The notes under the pieces: generated by a model
Told to the model about the DNA's origin: nothing
The model's input: the letters and a program-made list of their open reading frames with translations, nothing else
Databases searched by the model: none
DNA from: Papaver somniferum
Taxonomy: Eukaryota; Streptophyta; Magnoliopsida; Ranunculales; Papaveraceae
Direction of reading: 5' to 3'
Assembly: GCF_003573695.1 (NCBI RefSeq)
Contig: NC_039358.1
Span: 193,230,418-193,294,417, forward strand
Length of the DNA stretch: 64,000 nucleotides
Made by a program: the position numbers and the translations under genes
Shown: one piece after another, positions 22,837-34,440 of the stretch
Layout of the letters: every line of letters begins with the position of its first letter
Numbering within the stretch: the first letter of the stretch is position 1

Positions 22837-25287
22837 GGGGACTGCTCAGCACTACCCATATCAAAGATGCTGAATTTAGAGAGATGCAAGCACGCTATCA
22901 TTCAAAGATGTCCAAAGACGAGGACATCCTCAAGAGAGCAGACGCATTTTCAAAGACCAGCGATATGCCTGGACGTCTACGAAACGCAACGTAGACGAAA
23001 AGACGACCTCATGATCAGTAACTGGTATGATTCTCATCAACATAGGGTTAAACTTCAACTCTCATCCAAATTATTTCCTCAGAAACCCAGCGTGACACAT
23101 CTATCAAGTCGAAACCTCAGTGGATACCCGTGGGCAGGGGACTGTCTCCCTCTTTTTCATTCCATGAGGCAACATCAAGGAATCTATCGGCTCCATCATT
23201 AGCTTCTCCCTCTAATAACGAGACAAGATCTACCACTATATGAAGAATGCCAAGTTCGTGCCCGTAGCTATCATGCCTCTCCCTGCCAGTCTCTTCTGAT
23301 CACATCTGCTGCCAAGAACCATTATTGCTCGTTTTTTGATACCAGCCTGAGCTTCACCATAGTAACAACCACTACGGAGAAAGGTAATTCGAACTTCTGC
23401 ATATTTTATTTTCCATGGAGAAGTAATAGGGTCATGGAGGCGAGATGGCGATATCTTTATTGTGGTAAACCCACCGACCATACAAGATAGAACCATGTAA
23501 ATCACTCTTGGGGACTGAGGCTCAACACGGAATCCCTTCACTGTCAAGGACCATTTCAACCCAGAAGAGACGGTCAACCAAGAAGTCATAACCGTGACAA
23601 GGTTACCATTTTTCAAAGATGCACCGTAAGAGTATCATCACCTCCTTGTTTGGGAGGCGCCTGACCGACAAGCAGTATTTGGTTCAACAATCCATAAGTA
23701 CTATTATCAATGGAGAATCGAAGAGGAAAGTCGCGGCTTAGCAAGCCAGACCGACCAAATCATGCCTTCCACAGAACTCAGTGACGCCTACCCAAGGCCT
23801 GCACGAAGTTGCGCATCAAAAACCACATCGTCGACAAAGTCAGAGTCGGTGTTTCTAGATTTCCAATTTCCTATGGGAGGGGTACATGGGCTGCCAAAGT
23901 TTGGATACAATACAGATCTATCAAGAGCGACTCCCGCCCATTGATCAACAAATGACGAATCCAAAAGATTGTCGCCTTCATCAATTCATCAACCACCTTA
24001 CCGGAAAATGCAGTGGAAGTACGTCTTTTAAGAGAAAATAAGCTCGGGATAATTACACCCGGGGACTGCCAGCACAGGATGCCTTCACGTCCCTCAACCG
24101 GTTTATTTCTAATATCAGCATCATCACTGTTGAAGCTTTACGAGCCGCAGAAATTTCTCAACATGAAAACGTACATGTGCATCAAAGACTACAAAAGTAC
24201 AAATCGGAGATATTTTCACATATCTAGCCACGCCATCGAATCTGAAGTGTAACTGGGGACTTCTCATCGCATCCCATTCCATACAACCATCCAAGATTCA
24301 AAAGACGATTCAAAAGATGTCGCTTGGAATGAAGTCCTTAAAGATTCGCGGCACAACGTCCATCCTTCTACATACCTAGCCAGCACGCCACAAATATTCA
24401 AGAAGCGTGTAGTCTGCAAGGGGAATATCAAACAAAAGAATGGGAGAGCTCAGATTGAAAAATCATGTACACAGGCTCTACTCTAACCTTACCGAGGAGC
24501 GCTACGTCTAAAGTTTCAAGATATTGCGAGATCTTTCTAAGAATTTGGATTTCTTAGTCGGGAGATTTCATTCATTCATCCAACTGGAAACATAAAATCA
24601 TAAAAGCAACATGAATGAGGGATTATTATTCGATCAATCCCTGGCTCCAGCCGCATGAAACAAAGACTACTAAACATCAAAGAAGTGTCATCAACGCCAA
24701 GGCGCCTTCACTAGAGTCCTCTCAACATCCTCTCGAGCCGCTTCAATGTCCTCTCGAGCTGCTTCAACATCTTTTTCAGAAATTGCTTCAGCAGCCTTTT
24801 AAGGATATTCCTCATGATAGGGCTCGTCCATATCAGAGTCGAGGATTATGACGTCGTCATGAAAAGGGTATTCATGTTTATCCAGGAGTTCATGTTATGC
24901 TCCACCCTCCTTCACTTTAGCTGGGCGGCCAACCTTTCAGCCCTAGCACTTGTTAGATGATATGCTTCATCGCGCCTCCAATTTTCCTCCAAGATAACCG
25001 AAGCCATGAAATCTTGGACACGCTCTCGAACGATACTCAGATGTACAAGGGACTTGGAATGCAGTTTGAGATCCCAACCAAACGTATGCCTAATCTACCC
25101 GGGGCCAACCGACATCATGCTAGGGGAACGCTTACCTGGACGCCCCTTAAATGTGACATGTTCCAAGGACAGGCCGACCCATCTCTCCTGGTAACATCTA
25201 ACTTTGTCGCATAAGTTTTACCTTTATTTGTCACCATCTAGTGCTTACCCCGCAACAATGTCACTGTTACGTACTAAGCAGGGGACT
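22837..25287 (+). repeat. Dispersed GGGGACT boxes in the interior of the 8.1-kb element
   Basis: GGGGACT occurs at 22837, 23137, 23510, 24061, 24255 and 25281, always on the plus strand. The last copy is the polypurine tract next to the 3' LTR. Flanks vary (ctggggactgctcagcac, gcaggggactgtctccc, ccggggactgccagcac), so these look like separate PPT-like boxes and not one duplicated block. Confidence 0.7.
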
Positions 25288-25288
25288 T
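25277..25288 (+). promoter_or_regulatory. Polypurine tract of the 8.1-kb element
   Basis: aagcaggggact ends three bases before the 3' LTR start at 25291. Confidence 0.6.
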
Positions 25289-25290
25289 AA

Positions 25291-27675
25291 TGTTGATGGT
25301 GGTTTTTAGTTCAAGGGATAAAATTGTAAACCCTGTATTTAATGCGCTGTCATCCTACAAAGGAACAGAAGCCATTTAAAAGCAATGAGTGCTTAAGCCT
25401 CTTCGCTCACATACGTATTGAGCAATTCAATATATCTGTATGTATGAAATTTACTCAGAATGGTGCGTGCACCAACAATCCTAAAATATTCTGTGAATTT
25501 TATCTTCCACCAGCATTATTCACTAATGCATGACTTGCCTAGTATTTTCCTATGCTATGTTCCCAGCCGAACTCTCAATATTGACATGACATAACGATTA
25601 AATGTTCACTCTCAACAGAGTAGCATGAATCTCCCGAAGTGTCAGTATTGAGATCTGCATGGAAGTACTCACACATGCTATATCACTCTCCGACAAAGAG
25701 AATTTTGTATCGACGCACTTTTAAATTAGCTCGATCGAACACGCTTAATTTCCTTAGGGAAAATCTAGACTGTTAATATCAGTCTCAAAAATGATCACGG
25801 CCACACGAGTTGGCCGCGCGATTCAGCAAGCCTAGACTACTCCTGGCGGAACTAGGCGATCGTCGTATTGACCACTAGCGGGCCCATCAGTGCCCTAGTC
25901 GATCGAGTCCCATTTAGTTCATTCACAAGCGCTTCAAATGTTAACCCAAACATGGGTGATCGGGTTGTTGAAGAGGAGGGCTCAAACGATCTAGACCGGC
26001 CAAAACGGTCTCAGAAACATCACGACCATCCAACTTCGCCAGCCTGGTTGGACGGCTTGGATTTTCCTACAAACGATTAAGAAAGTGCCGGCGTGTCCAC
26101 GGGAGTCCCAGCATCTCCCTTGGTCGATCGACCTACCCGCGACAAGCCTGTAGGGCGTTAAATCGTTTGTCCGAACTAGGGCAAACACGCTATTTCAAAA
26201 CCCTAATTTAGGGTTGCGGCAGTATATTGTTGCCGCAAACCATCACATCCGTCCAGCTTCGCCAGCCTGGTCGGACGGCTTAGATCGCGTTTCAGACGAT
26301 CAAGGATGTGCCAATGTGTTCACCACCGTCCCAATATTATCCCCGACCAATCGACTTGCTCATGGTAAGTCAAGGGCACACCAAATCGTTCGGTTGAATT
26401 AGGGTGGACGCGACTGCTTTGAAACCCTAATTGGTGTTTCCGGCAACATATTACTGCCGCAATCGATTACGACCACCCATCTTCGCTAGCCTATTTGAGT
26501 GGCTTAGATCTAATTACAGAAGGCCCAAGAGATGTCATCATGCACACTGATGGCTCGTCTTTGTAAATGGCCAATCGTCCTGTTTGAATTAGCGCCCAGC
26601 GCTTTGATTCGACTAGCCAAAACAGGGATGGACGCACGACCCATAAACCCTAAATTACATCAATGACAATATGTAATTGCCGCAAATCATCTCGTCCATC
26701 CAACTTTGCTAGCCTAGCTGGATGATGTAGATTTTTGTTTTCAGAAAATCAACAAAGTAGCATTGCGATCACCAGCCATCCCTCCTTCACAGGGAGCGAT
26801 CGACCAAGCAATAGCCTATCCCTAAAGCTACCAAACTATCACCCAAAGGTGGTCGGACATGCTACCTCTTTTAAGACGCCCAATCCACGACTTTTTTAAT
26901 CGAGATCTAAAACAACGATGCTTCATGCACATCGACTATTTTGAGCTGCTAAAAGGCGATGCTTTAAGTGCATCGAATACATACGATATTTTATATCGGC
27001 CTCATAAACAACTTAGTTTTTTAACCTGATAGCACCATATACTATTCTGTGCGGCAAATCCCTCGACTTGACTCACTTACTCGAGACATCAAACATGTCA
27101 CAAACTGGGGGATACATACTGGGGTATTGGTCTGGCGGTTTACAGCGTGCGGCGTGCAACACGCCCATTATGAGAACGTATTAGGAAAGGACGGACGGTT
27201 AAAGATGATGGAGTAGTGGATGAAGGTGTGACCACGCAATGATCACCACCTCTTACACAACCACACTACTCCACTACTTAATCTCCTCCACTTCCTACGA
27301 GATCAGGGGGTGCGCTCAAATGAATTGTATAAATAGGTTTTCAACCTATTTCGACAACAACATAAGTGTTATCAACACAAGTAGCTAGAAATCATTTTCT
27401 GATACAAGTCATAAAACAACCACACCTTCAAAGTTCAACATTCTTATCTCAAACACCTTCTTCGCTTCCCTCCCTAAAATCAACCCTTCTCCTTCACCTT
27501 GTGACCGAATTGAATCTGGAACAACCATTTCTTGGTTTAAGCCAGAGTCTTACAGATTGATCTCTCGAACTCAAAAGTACTCATGTGCAGTACATTTATT
27601 TAGGGTTTGAATTCGTTTCTCATCAACACACCCAAATTTACCAAAATCTGCAGAATCAGTTTTTACCCGAAAACA
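25291..27675 (+). repeat. 3' LTR of the 8.1-kb element (2,385 bp)
   Basis: It begins TGTTGATGGTGG and ends CCCGAAAACA, with a TATA-like site at 27328. It carries four 223-bp tandem units (anchors at 26034, 26257, 26481 and 26704) and a fifth degenerate one near 25825. It is 624 bp longer than the 5' LTR because 25593-26210 has no counterpart there. Elsewhere the two copies align closely. Confidence 0.9.
25800..26740. repeat. 223-bp tandem repeat array inside the LTR
   Basis: Each unit contains a cttcgccagcctggtyggacggcttagat-like block, a middle part near cgatcgac, then aaaccctaattnggtgttngcggcaacatattactgccgcaa, an imperfect palindrome around ttgccgcaa. Adjacent anchors are 223, 224 and 223 bp apart. 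Confidence 0.8.
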
Positions 27676-28981
27676 CCCGTATGCGTACTGATTCAACAGT
27701 TGAAGTCCGGGAGCTATAGTATGCATACTCGTATGCATACTGATTTCAACTAAGTTCGGTCATGAACGACAGTATGCATACCCGTTTGCATACTGGCGAA
27801 CAAGTCCAAGTCCGGGAACTTAGGTATGCGTACCCGTTTGCATACTTGAGTGGGTTAAGTTCTAAAATCGGTTAAGTATGTTTACAAATACATTTATATA
27901 ATAAGGAATGCAATCTTTGCAAACCGTGACTATAATGTTCATGAATTGATTCGAGTAAATCAAAACCAATTTTGCTTCATTGTATACTTCTATGAGAATA
28001 TGAACAATTGAGCAACTCTGTAACTAGTTTCATTTGAGTTATTTGAACTAGTTGTGATTAAGATGAACAAGGTTGATATGAAAGTGTTCATATGGCTAAC
28101 TTCGGTTAACTACTGTTTAGCCAACTAAGTGTACACGTTTAGGTACGGTTACGCATATCTAAATGAAGGTACATTTTATTTGTGTGTAACAAGCCAATAC
28201 CATCTAACGTTGAAAGATATTAGCTTGAATATAATCACGTTTTCATCTAACAGTGAATATTGAATGCTTTGTTACCAAGGTAACATTGATTGCAAACCCT
28301 GATTTGAAGAATAAATAAGGGAGAACTCTAGCAACTGGGAAACCTAATCCCCACACCCCCTGTGTGATACTAGTTGCGACTAGAGTCGATTCCCCTTTAA
28401 CCTAGGTTTTTCCTAAAACCATTATAGGTTAACGACTTAAAGACTTCATTCGGATTCTGAAGCCAGACCCAACTATTTTCTTTGTAGTTGCTTGTTCCGA
28501 TCTTACTTTGTTCTATCGTATTGAGTACTATTGCTCGAGATTTAATTTCCGATAGGTAAGATAAAAAGTAATCACAAAGCTTTTCGTCTCATTCTTTGTG
28601 ATTCCATAATATCTTGTTCCGCTACCATACGGTTAAGATTATTGTGAGGTGATTGATATTACTAGGTTGTTCTTCGTGAATATAAGTCCGGTGCATCAAT
28701 TGGTTCTTGTTCACCTTGATTTATCAAAAGATGGAACAAAACTCATAGGTATTTCTGTGGGAGACAGATTTATCTATTCAATAGACTTTTCTGTGTGAGA
28801 CAAATTTGTTTATCAAGTCTTCGACTTTGGGTCGTAGCAACTCTTAGTTATGGGTGAGATCAGCTAAGGGAATCAAGTGCGTAGAGTCCTGCTGGGATTC
28901 AGAGACGTAAGGAATGCGAATGTACCTTAATCAATGTGAGATTGGTTAGGGATCAACTACATTCCAGTCCGAAGTTAACTT
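27676..28981 (+). repeat. LTR1: Sirevirus-like LTR, right part (3' end missing)
   Basis: This continues LTR1 after the 8.1-kb insertion. It starts with a palindromic array (tatgcgtactg, agtatgcatactcgtatgcatactg, agtatgcatacccgtttgcatactgg, ggtatgcgtacccgtttgcatacttg; 27680-27850). It matches the 56636-59067 LTR through blocks such as gggtcgtagcaactcttagt and agtgggagac-like sequence until about 28976. The last roughly 480 bp that LTR3 has there are absent; instead a new LTR begins at 28982. Confidence 0.75.
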
Positions 28982-29081
28982 TGTTAGAGCATTGCTCGGT
29001 TGAACCCACCAAGCGTTGGTATGTCAAGTTTGGTTGTCATATTTTAGTGAACCAAAACTCATTTAAAGAGTTGCTTGATTA
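28982..29081 (+). repeat. LTR2: Sirevirus-like LTR, first 100 bp
   Basis: It begins TGTTAGAGCATTGCTCGGTTGAACC. It is interrupted after GATTA (29077-29081) by the reverse Sirevirus insertion; the other half begins at 46340 after the duplicated GATTA (46335-46339). Confidence 0.8.
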
Positions 29082-31435
29082 TGAAAAAGTGGGGGTCTAA
29101 CAACCACACCCAGTATTTCGCTTAGCAATCTGTATGGACAAACTCTAATATACTTTCGAGAGAATCAACTAGACAGTCAGACTCAATCTAGATAAAAGTA
29201 TATCAAAGAGTTTATATCTCAATCTCTCGATTTGATCTTACTCAAGAAAATAGAAATCTGCGAGTCTTTATCAAAGAGAGATAACTTGGATGGTACCAAA
29301 GACCAATATCCAAGTGTCAATCAATTTAAATCAACAACCAAAAGGTCGGATATTCTAATTGATTGAACAACGCACAACCTGTATTATTTCAATTATATAA
29401 ACAAATATAATGCGGAATAGAAATAACACAGACACCAGAATTTTGTTAACGAGGAAACCGCAAATGCAGAAAAACCCCGGGACCTAGTCCAGATTGAACA
29501 CACACTGTATTAAGCCGCAACAGACACTAGCCTACTCCAATTTAACTTTGGTCTGGACTGTAGTTGAACCCCAATCAATCTCACACTGATCCAAGGTACA
29601 TTTATGCTCCTACGCCTCTGATCCCAGCAGGATACTTCACACTTGATTCCCTTAGCTGATCTCACCCACAACTAAGAGTTGCTACGACCCAAAGTCGAAG
29701 ACTTTAATAAACAATCTGTATCACACAGAAAAGTCTACGATAATAGATAAATTCGTCTCCCACGAATATACCTACGAGTTTTGTTCAGTATTTTGATAAA
29801 TCAAGGTGAACAGAAACCAATCAATAATACCAGACTTATATTCCCGAAAAACAACTTAGTATTATTAGTCACCTCACAATAATTTTAATTGACGCAGCAA
29901 AAAAAGATATTTGTGGAATCACAAACGATGAGATGAAGTTTGTTTGTGATTACTTTTTTTATCTTGCCTATGGGAGATATAAAATCTCAAGCCAATTATT
30001 TCAATTGTACTCGTACGATAGAAGATGCAAGATCAGATCACACAACTACAAGAAAAGTAATATCGGTCTGGCTTCACAATCCCAATGAAGTCTTTAAGTC
30101 GTTAACCTGGTTTAGAAGAAGAAACCAAAGGTTAAAGGAGAATCGACTCTAGCTTTGCACAACTAGTATCACACAGAATGTGGGGATTAGGTTTCCCAGT
30201 TGCTAGAGTTCTCCCTTATATACACTTTCAAATCAAGGTTTGCAATCAATGTTAGTTTAGTAACAAAGCATTCAATATTCACTGTTAGATGAAAACCTGA
30301 TTAGATTCAAGCTAATATTTATTAACCGTTAGATCGAAAACTTAGCTTGTCACACTCAAATGAAATGTCCAATTTTGGGTTTATGAACCGTACCCAAACA
30401 TTAACATTTGTTGGTTCAACAAGTCAACCAAATGGTTAGCCATATGGTTACTCTCATATCAACCTTATTCTTCTTCACCATAACTAGTTCAAAGGACTCA
30501 AATGAACTAGTTAGAGAGTTGTTCAATTGCAAGGGAATATTATGTAACTACACAAGATACAATTGAAGCAAAATCGGTTTGATTCACTCGAATCGGTTCA
30601 TGAACTTTATAGCCACGGTTTGCAAAAGCATTCCTTAGTTTATTTAAACATTAGTTCAAGAACAACCGACTTTAGATATAACCTGCTCAAGTTCGCGGAC
30701 TTAAACTCATGGAAGGAGTACACACACTCCGGCAGAAAATCTCGGGCCGAGAAGTTCCGCAAGTTCGCGGACTGAGTTCGCAGACTTGGCTCACGCCACT
30801 TCCATTTCTCTTGATCAACAAAGTTCGCAAACTTTGGTTCAAGTCATAAGGACTTACGCATATATGTGTTTCCACAACAATGCTTATATCCTACAATGGT
30901 TATGTAATCTAAACTCTCATTTCAATCATTGAAACATTCTCAGAGGACGGATATAACCGTTATTCACATACCATTTTTTTCAGAGCAATTTTCAAAGTGA
31001 TTGAAACATAACATGACTTTCGTCACTAGGTAAAGATGAATTCGGCTAAAGCGAAAGCTTACAAACACACATTTCGAGAAATAGATAGACGAGATAAACT
31101 CGGCTCGAAATGGCAAATGTGCATAATAAAAGTCTATATATCAAAACGACTTTTGTCTCAAGAGTAAGAGATAGAGTAAATAGACTTTTGAGTGACAGAT
31201 AAGTTCAAGTCTCCACATACCTTTTAGTCGATGAAGATCCACCAGTTCCTTGAGTAGTCCTTCGTCTTGTATGATGATTTCCATGGAGTTCTTGAACTCA
31301 ACTACACTTTCTATCCTAGTCCGAGACCTTTATCTATGTAGGCTAGAAATCAAGACTTATAGTTTTGATCACTAACATTGACAAACATGTTTGAGATAGC
31401 AACGCATACGAGTTCGACCGAGCAATGCTCTAACA
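29082..31435 (-). repeat. 3' LTR of the reverse Sirevirus-like element (2,354 bp)
   Basis: Read on minus it runs TGTTAGAGCATTGCTCGGTCG...CCCACTTTTTCA. It is nearly identical to 43993-46334. A TATA-like TATATAA lies on minus at 30216-30222. A short array of gttcgcggact/agttcgcagactt palindromic units lies at about 30690-30845. Confidence 0.9.
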
Positions 31436-31436
31436 A

Positions 31437-32093
31437 TCTCCCTCTTTGTCAAATTTAGTGGCAAAACTATTAATACATATGGAATACAAAAAATAAATAA
31501 ATTAACTTTTGTAGCTCCTATTCCACATGCCTAATCTTCAATATTACTCGAAATCTTCGTCAGTTCCAAGCACTCCAATGATCCCAAAGGTTATAAGTTT
31601 AGCATCATCATTGTTGAAAATCCGTAGCTATAACAACAAGAAAACAATAGTTCTCAATCATTGTTATACAGTGTCATAGTACATTACACAGCGTCAAAGT
31701 TCAATTATATCACAACTTCAACAACAATACTATGGTGATATGTATCACTCCCCCTTAGTCAATACTCCATCTCACATGGAAACCACTCCCCCTTACATAA
31801 TGATCCGAAAACCATATGTATTTATAGTGTGAACTACATATTAATTCTCCCCCTTTTTGTTAATAAAATTGGCAAAGGTACAAGAACGGGATCCTAATGA
31901 AATTTCCGAAAGAGACATTTCATGACCAAAAGAAAGAACACACATCATCTTATTTAGATGCAATCATAAATCCTAAGCTAAATGCATTCATCAAGGAGTT
32001 TAAAGATACAAGATAACCCCTATAATATTCCACAGCCGCATTCCCCACAAAGATTTGGCAATTAAGCGCAAGTTCAAAAAGAACTCTCCCCCA
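31437..32093 (-). promoter_or_regulatory. Multiple polypurine-tract boxes upstream of the Sirevirus 3' LTR
   Basis: On the minus strand purine boxes lie at 31447-31437 (AAAGAGGGAGA, next to the LTR), 31857-31847 (AAAAGGGGGAG), 31794-31784 and 31757-31747 (TAAGGGGGAGT twice) and 32093-32083 (TGGGGGAGAGT). Repeated PPT-like boxes before the 3' LTR are a hallmark described for Sireviruses. Confidence 0.75.
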
Positions 32094-32874
32094 TAAAATG
32101 TCATTCCCAAGGGAACAACAAGAGCGACCTTAATTTCGAAAGAGAAAAGAAGGATTTATTTGGACATAACAAATCTCATACAAGTATGAATTGGAATCCA
32201 AAATATTAAATTAACCACAAGAAGTTCATGATTAATTTAACCAATATAGCTCAACACAAGTAAACTTATGGAGACTTAAGAGCGCTCAATTAGATTAATC
32301 ACAAGTAAACCCATAACTAATCTAATCAATATACACAACCAAATTAACCACAAAAGTAATCAATTTAATTGGTCATACTCACATAAGAGAGTCTATGGAG
32401 CAATGACTAAGTTAAACAATCAACCCAGTCATGAACGCTCAAACATAGGAAGACTTATGTAGTCATAACTAAATAACCAAACAAGATGATTAATTTAGTT
32501 CAAAATGCTCGACATAAAGTGCCTTACGGAACAACAACAAGGCTAATCATAAAAATAATCAACTTGGTTGTTTCTTGCTCAATATAAGACATATTATGGA
32601 GCCACACAGTAATACATAAAATATGGATCAGGGAAGATCAATTACTGCGGAATACACAAAGATTCATTCTATTTTCCATCACTATTTGCATAACGACATT
32701 TAATAGACATAATCCTTGCAAACAAAGATTTTAACCTATCTTCCATCAATAAAAGACAATATAATCTTAACTTTTGTAATTGTCAAAAGTCCATTCATTC
32801 TTTAACCAATACATGAATATCGATCATAAACGACATTACTTTTGACAAAGTATGGGACAATCAAGTTCACGGAC

Positions 32875-34415
32875 TGATAGACGCATTTATGTGTCTATTT
32901 TCATCTCTTTTGTGTATTTTGTTAGTATTCTTTTTCGTCCTTATTATGGTGTTTTGTGTGTTTGTAGGTATTTTTTTGGAAATAAATAATTTTGGAAAAA
33001 TCGGCTCGAAAAATTATGCGGAGCATCCCCGGAGGACATTTGTTATTCGGACTCTCTGCTTTGGATAAGGGGCACCCACTTGATAAGGGGTGACCACTTG
33101 CTTTTCGCACCCCTGAACTGGATAGGGGGAGGTCGTCTTCCTTGTTTGAATTTGGTTTTGGCGGGAATACTTAATGCAAACGCTGTTGATTTTGGGTCGG
33201 ATTGTTGGAGGGATTTCAGCGAGATTCAATCGCTAGAAACGGTTGGGCTGGGCCTGAATACACTAGACAGGGTATATGCAAGCGATTTGATCGAGTAACT
33301 TGGGCCAGAAATCCGAGTTTGGAAGTAAACAGGGGACCGAGATATTTTAGAAGATTATGTTAATTACGGAAGCTGTGTGAAGATTGGGAGAAGATATTTG
33401 GGAAGATATTCTCTCATGATATTATACGAACAGTTTAAGACAATCCAGATACACGTAGAAGAGTTAAACAGGGAAGAAAATCCCATATCCTACATGAAAT
33501 ACAAAGAAAATATTCCCGACGTTAATGGAGATTTCTGGTAGTTATTGTGAAGATTTGAAGGCATTAAACAGTATATAAAGGCTCTTTGGGTCAGCTAGCG
33601 AAGTTGAGAGAGAGAATTGGGAGAGGTTTAGAGCACTACAGAGCAAGAAAATTGAAGTTGCAGAGATTCTGGTTCTGCTGCTGCTGCTGCTCGAGGAGGA
33701 AGAAGAAGAGGAAGAACAGACTACCAAAGGCAGTCGTTTAGCAACAAAGACAACGACTGTCGCTCGTGGGTCATAGTTTTTCAACGACAACAGCACTTTA
33801 TCTCTATCGTTGATTCTAGACGCCTTCTGTGGGTCGCAGAATCCTGTTTTATATCATTTTCTTATCTTTCTCTTCATTGTAAAACACTTTTGAACATCAA
33901 TGAAATATTTTGAGAGGTTTTCCAACATGATGAGCGGCTAAAATACCTGGTGATTGAGGCAATGGAGGATCTATTCACTCATGTTTGATTGGTAATATTT
34001 TTATTTATAATTTCGTTAATTATTTATTTTATTTAATTCACTTGGATAAAAATATAAAAAAAGGGATAAAATGGTTTTCTTAATTATTTGTTAATCAGTT
34101 TGATGTTTTATGCTTAGAATATATTCTTTGATAAATCATGCTTAAGGATTACAACTTAATATTTGGACACCTTTTAAATTAAAAAGTGATTTAATAAGAA
34201 AAAGAGCTTAATAATAATTTCTGAAATATTATTTATAACCAATTAACTTGAAGTAATAGTGAATCCTGAGCCTTCATCTTTCTAAAATCTTGACATTACT
34301 ATTAATTTCCTTCATTTATTTATTTGGTTAAATCTTAAAAAAAAGAGTTACCTTCACAAGTTAGAAAAGAACCCAGTTTTCACCACTATCTACAACAACA
34401 TTTGAAAATACACCA
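32875..34415 (+). repeat. 5' LTR of the Athila-like element (1,541 bp)
   Basis: It starts TGATAGACGCATTTATGTG and ends TTTGAAAATACACCA. The TATA box TATATAAAG is at 33572-33580. About 100 bp downstream is a ctg triplet run followed by a gga/gaa-rich stretch (33675-33720). Confidence 0.95.
33572..33580 (+). promoter_or_regulatory. TATA box of the Athila-like 5' LTR
   Basis: TATATAAAG lies about 700 bp into the LTR. The 3' LTR has the same site at 40725. Confidence 0.65.
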
Positions 34416-34420
34416 AATTT

Positions 34421-34440
34421 TGGGCGCCGCTGCCGGGGAC
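34421..34440 (+). promoter_or_regulatory. Primer-binding site (tRNA-Asp type)
   Basis: tgggcgccgctgccggggac begins five bases after the LTR. Athila elements usually use a tRNA-Asp-complementary site close to TGGCGCCGTTGCCGGGGA; this one has one extra G and a C for a T. Confidence 0.7.

Larger units (their letters stand above)
19529..27675 (+). mobile_element. Non-autonomous LTR retrotransposon, 8,147 bp, TSD CCCGT
   Basis: It has two LTRs (19529-21289 and 25291-27675) around a 4.0-kb interior, with exact 5-bp target duplications CCCGT at 19524-19528 and 27676-27680. LTR ends are TGTTGATGG...AAAACA. The interior has no protease, RT, RNase H or integrase that I can find, only a short gag-like stretch (22101-22544) and non-coding sequence peppered with GGGGACT boxes. 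It must have been mobilised by another element's enzymes. The purine box gcaggggactt before the 3' LTR recalls Tat-type elements, so I suspect a Tat-derived LARD-type element. Orientation is plus from the position of that tract. Confidence 0.85.

Noticed and set aside
23236..23616. 126-aa minus-strand open frame in the 8.1-kb element
   Set aside because: No recognisable motif, it runs opposite to the element, and nothing supports translation.
27680..27850. CRISPR-like array because of regularly spaced GTATGCATAC palindromes
   Set aside because: Units are degenerate, spacing is irregular, and they lie within a plant LTR.
33542..33796. Serine-run protein in the Athila LTR (and its twin at 40695-40949)
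   Set aside because: It is the reverse reading of the gga/gaa-rich and ctg repeat in the LTR, present in both LTRs only because they are copies.
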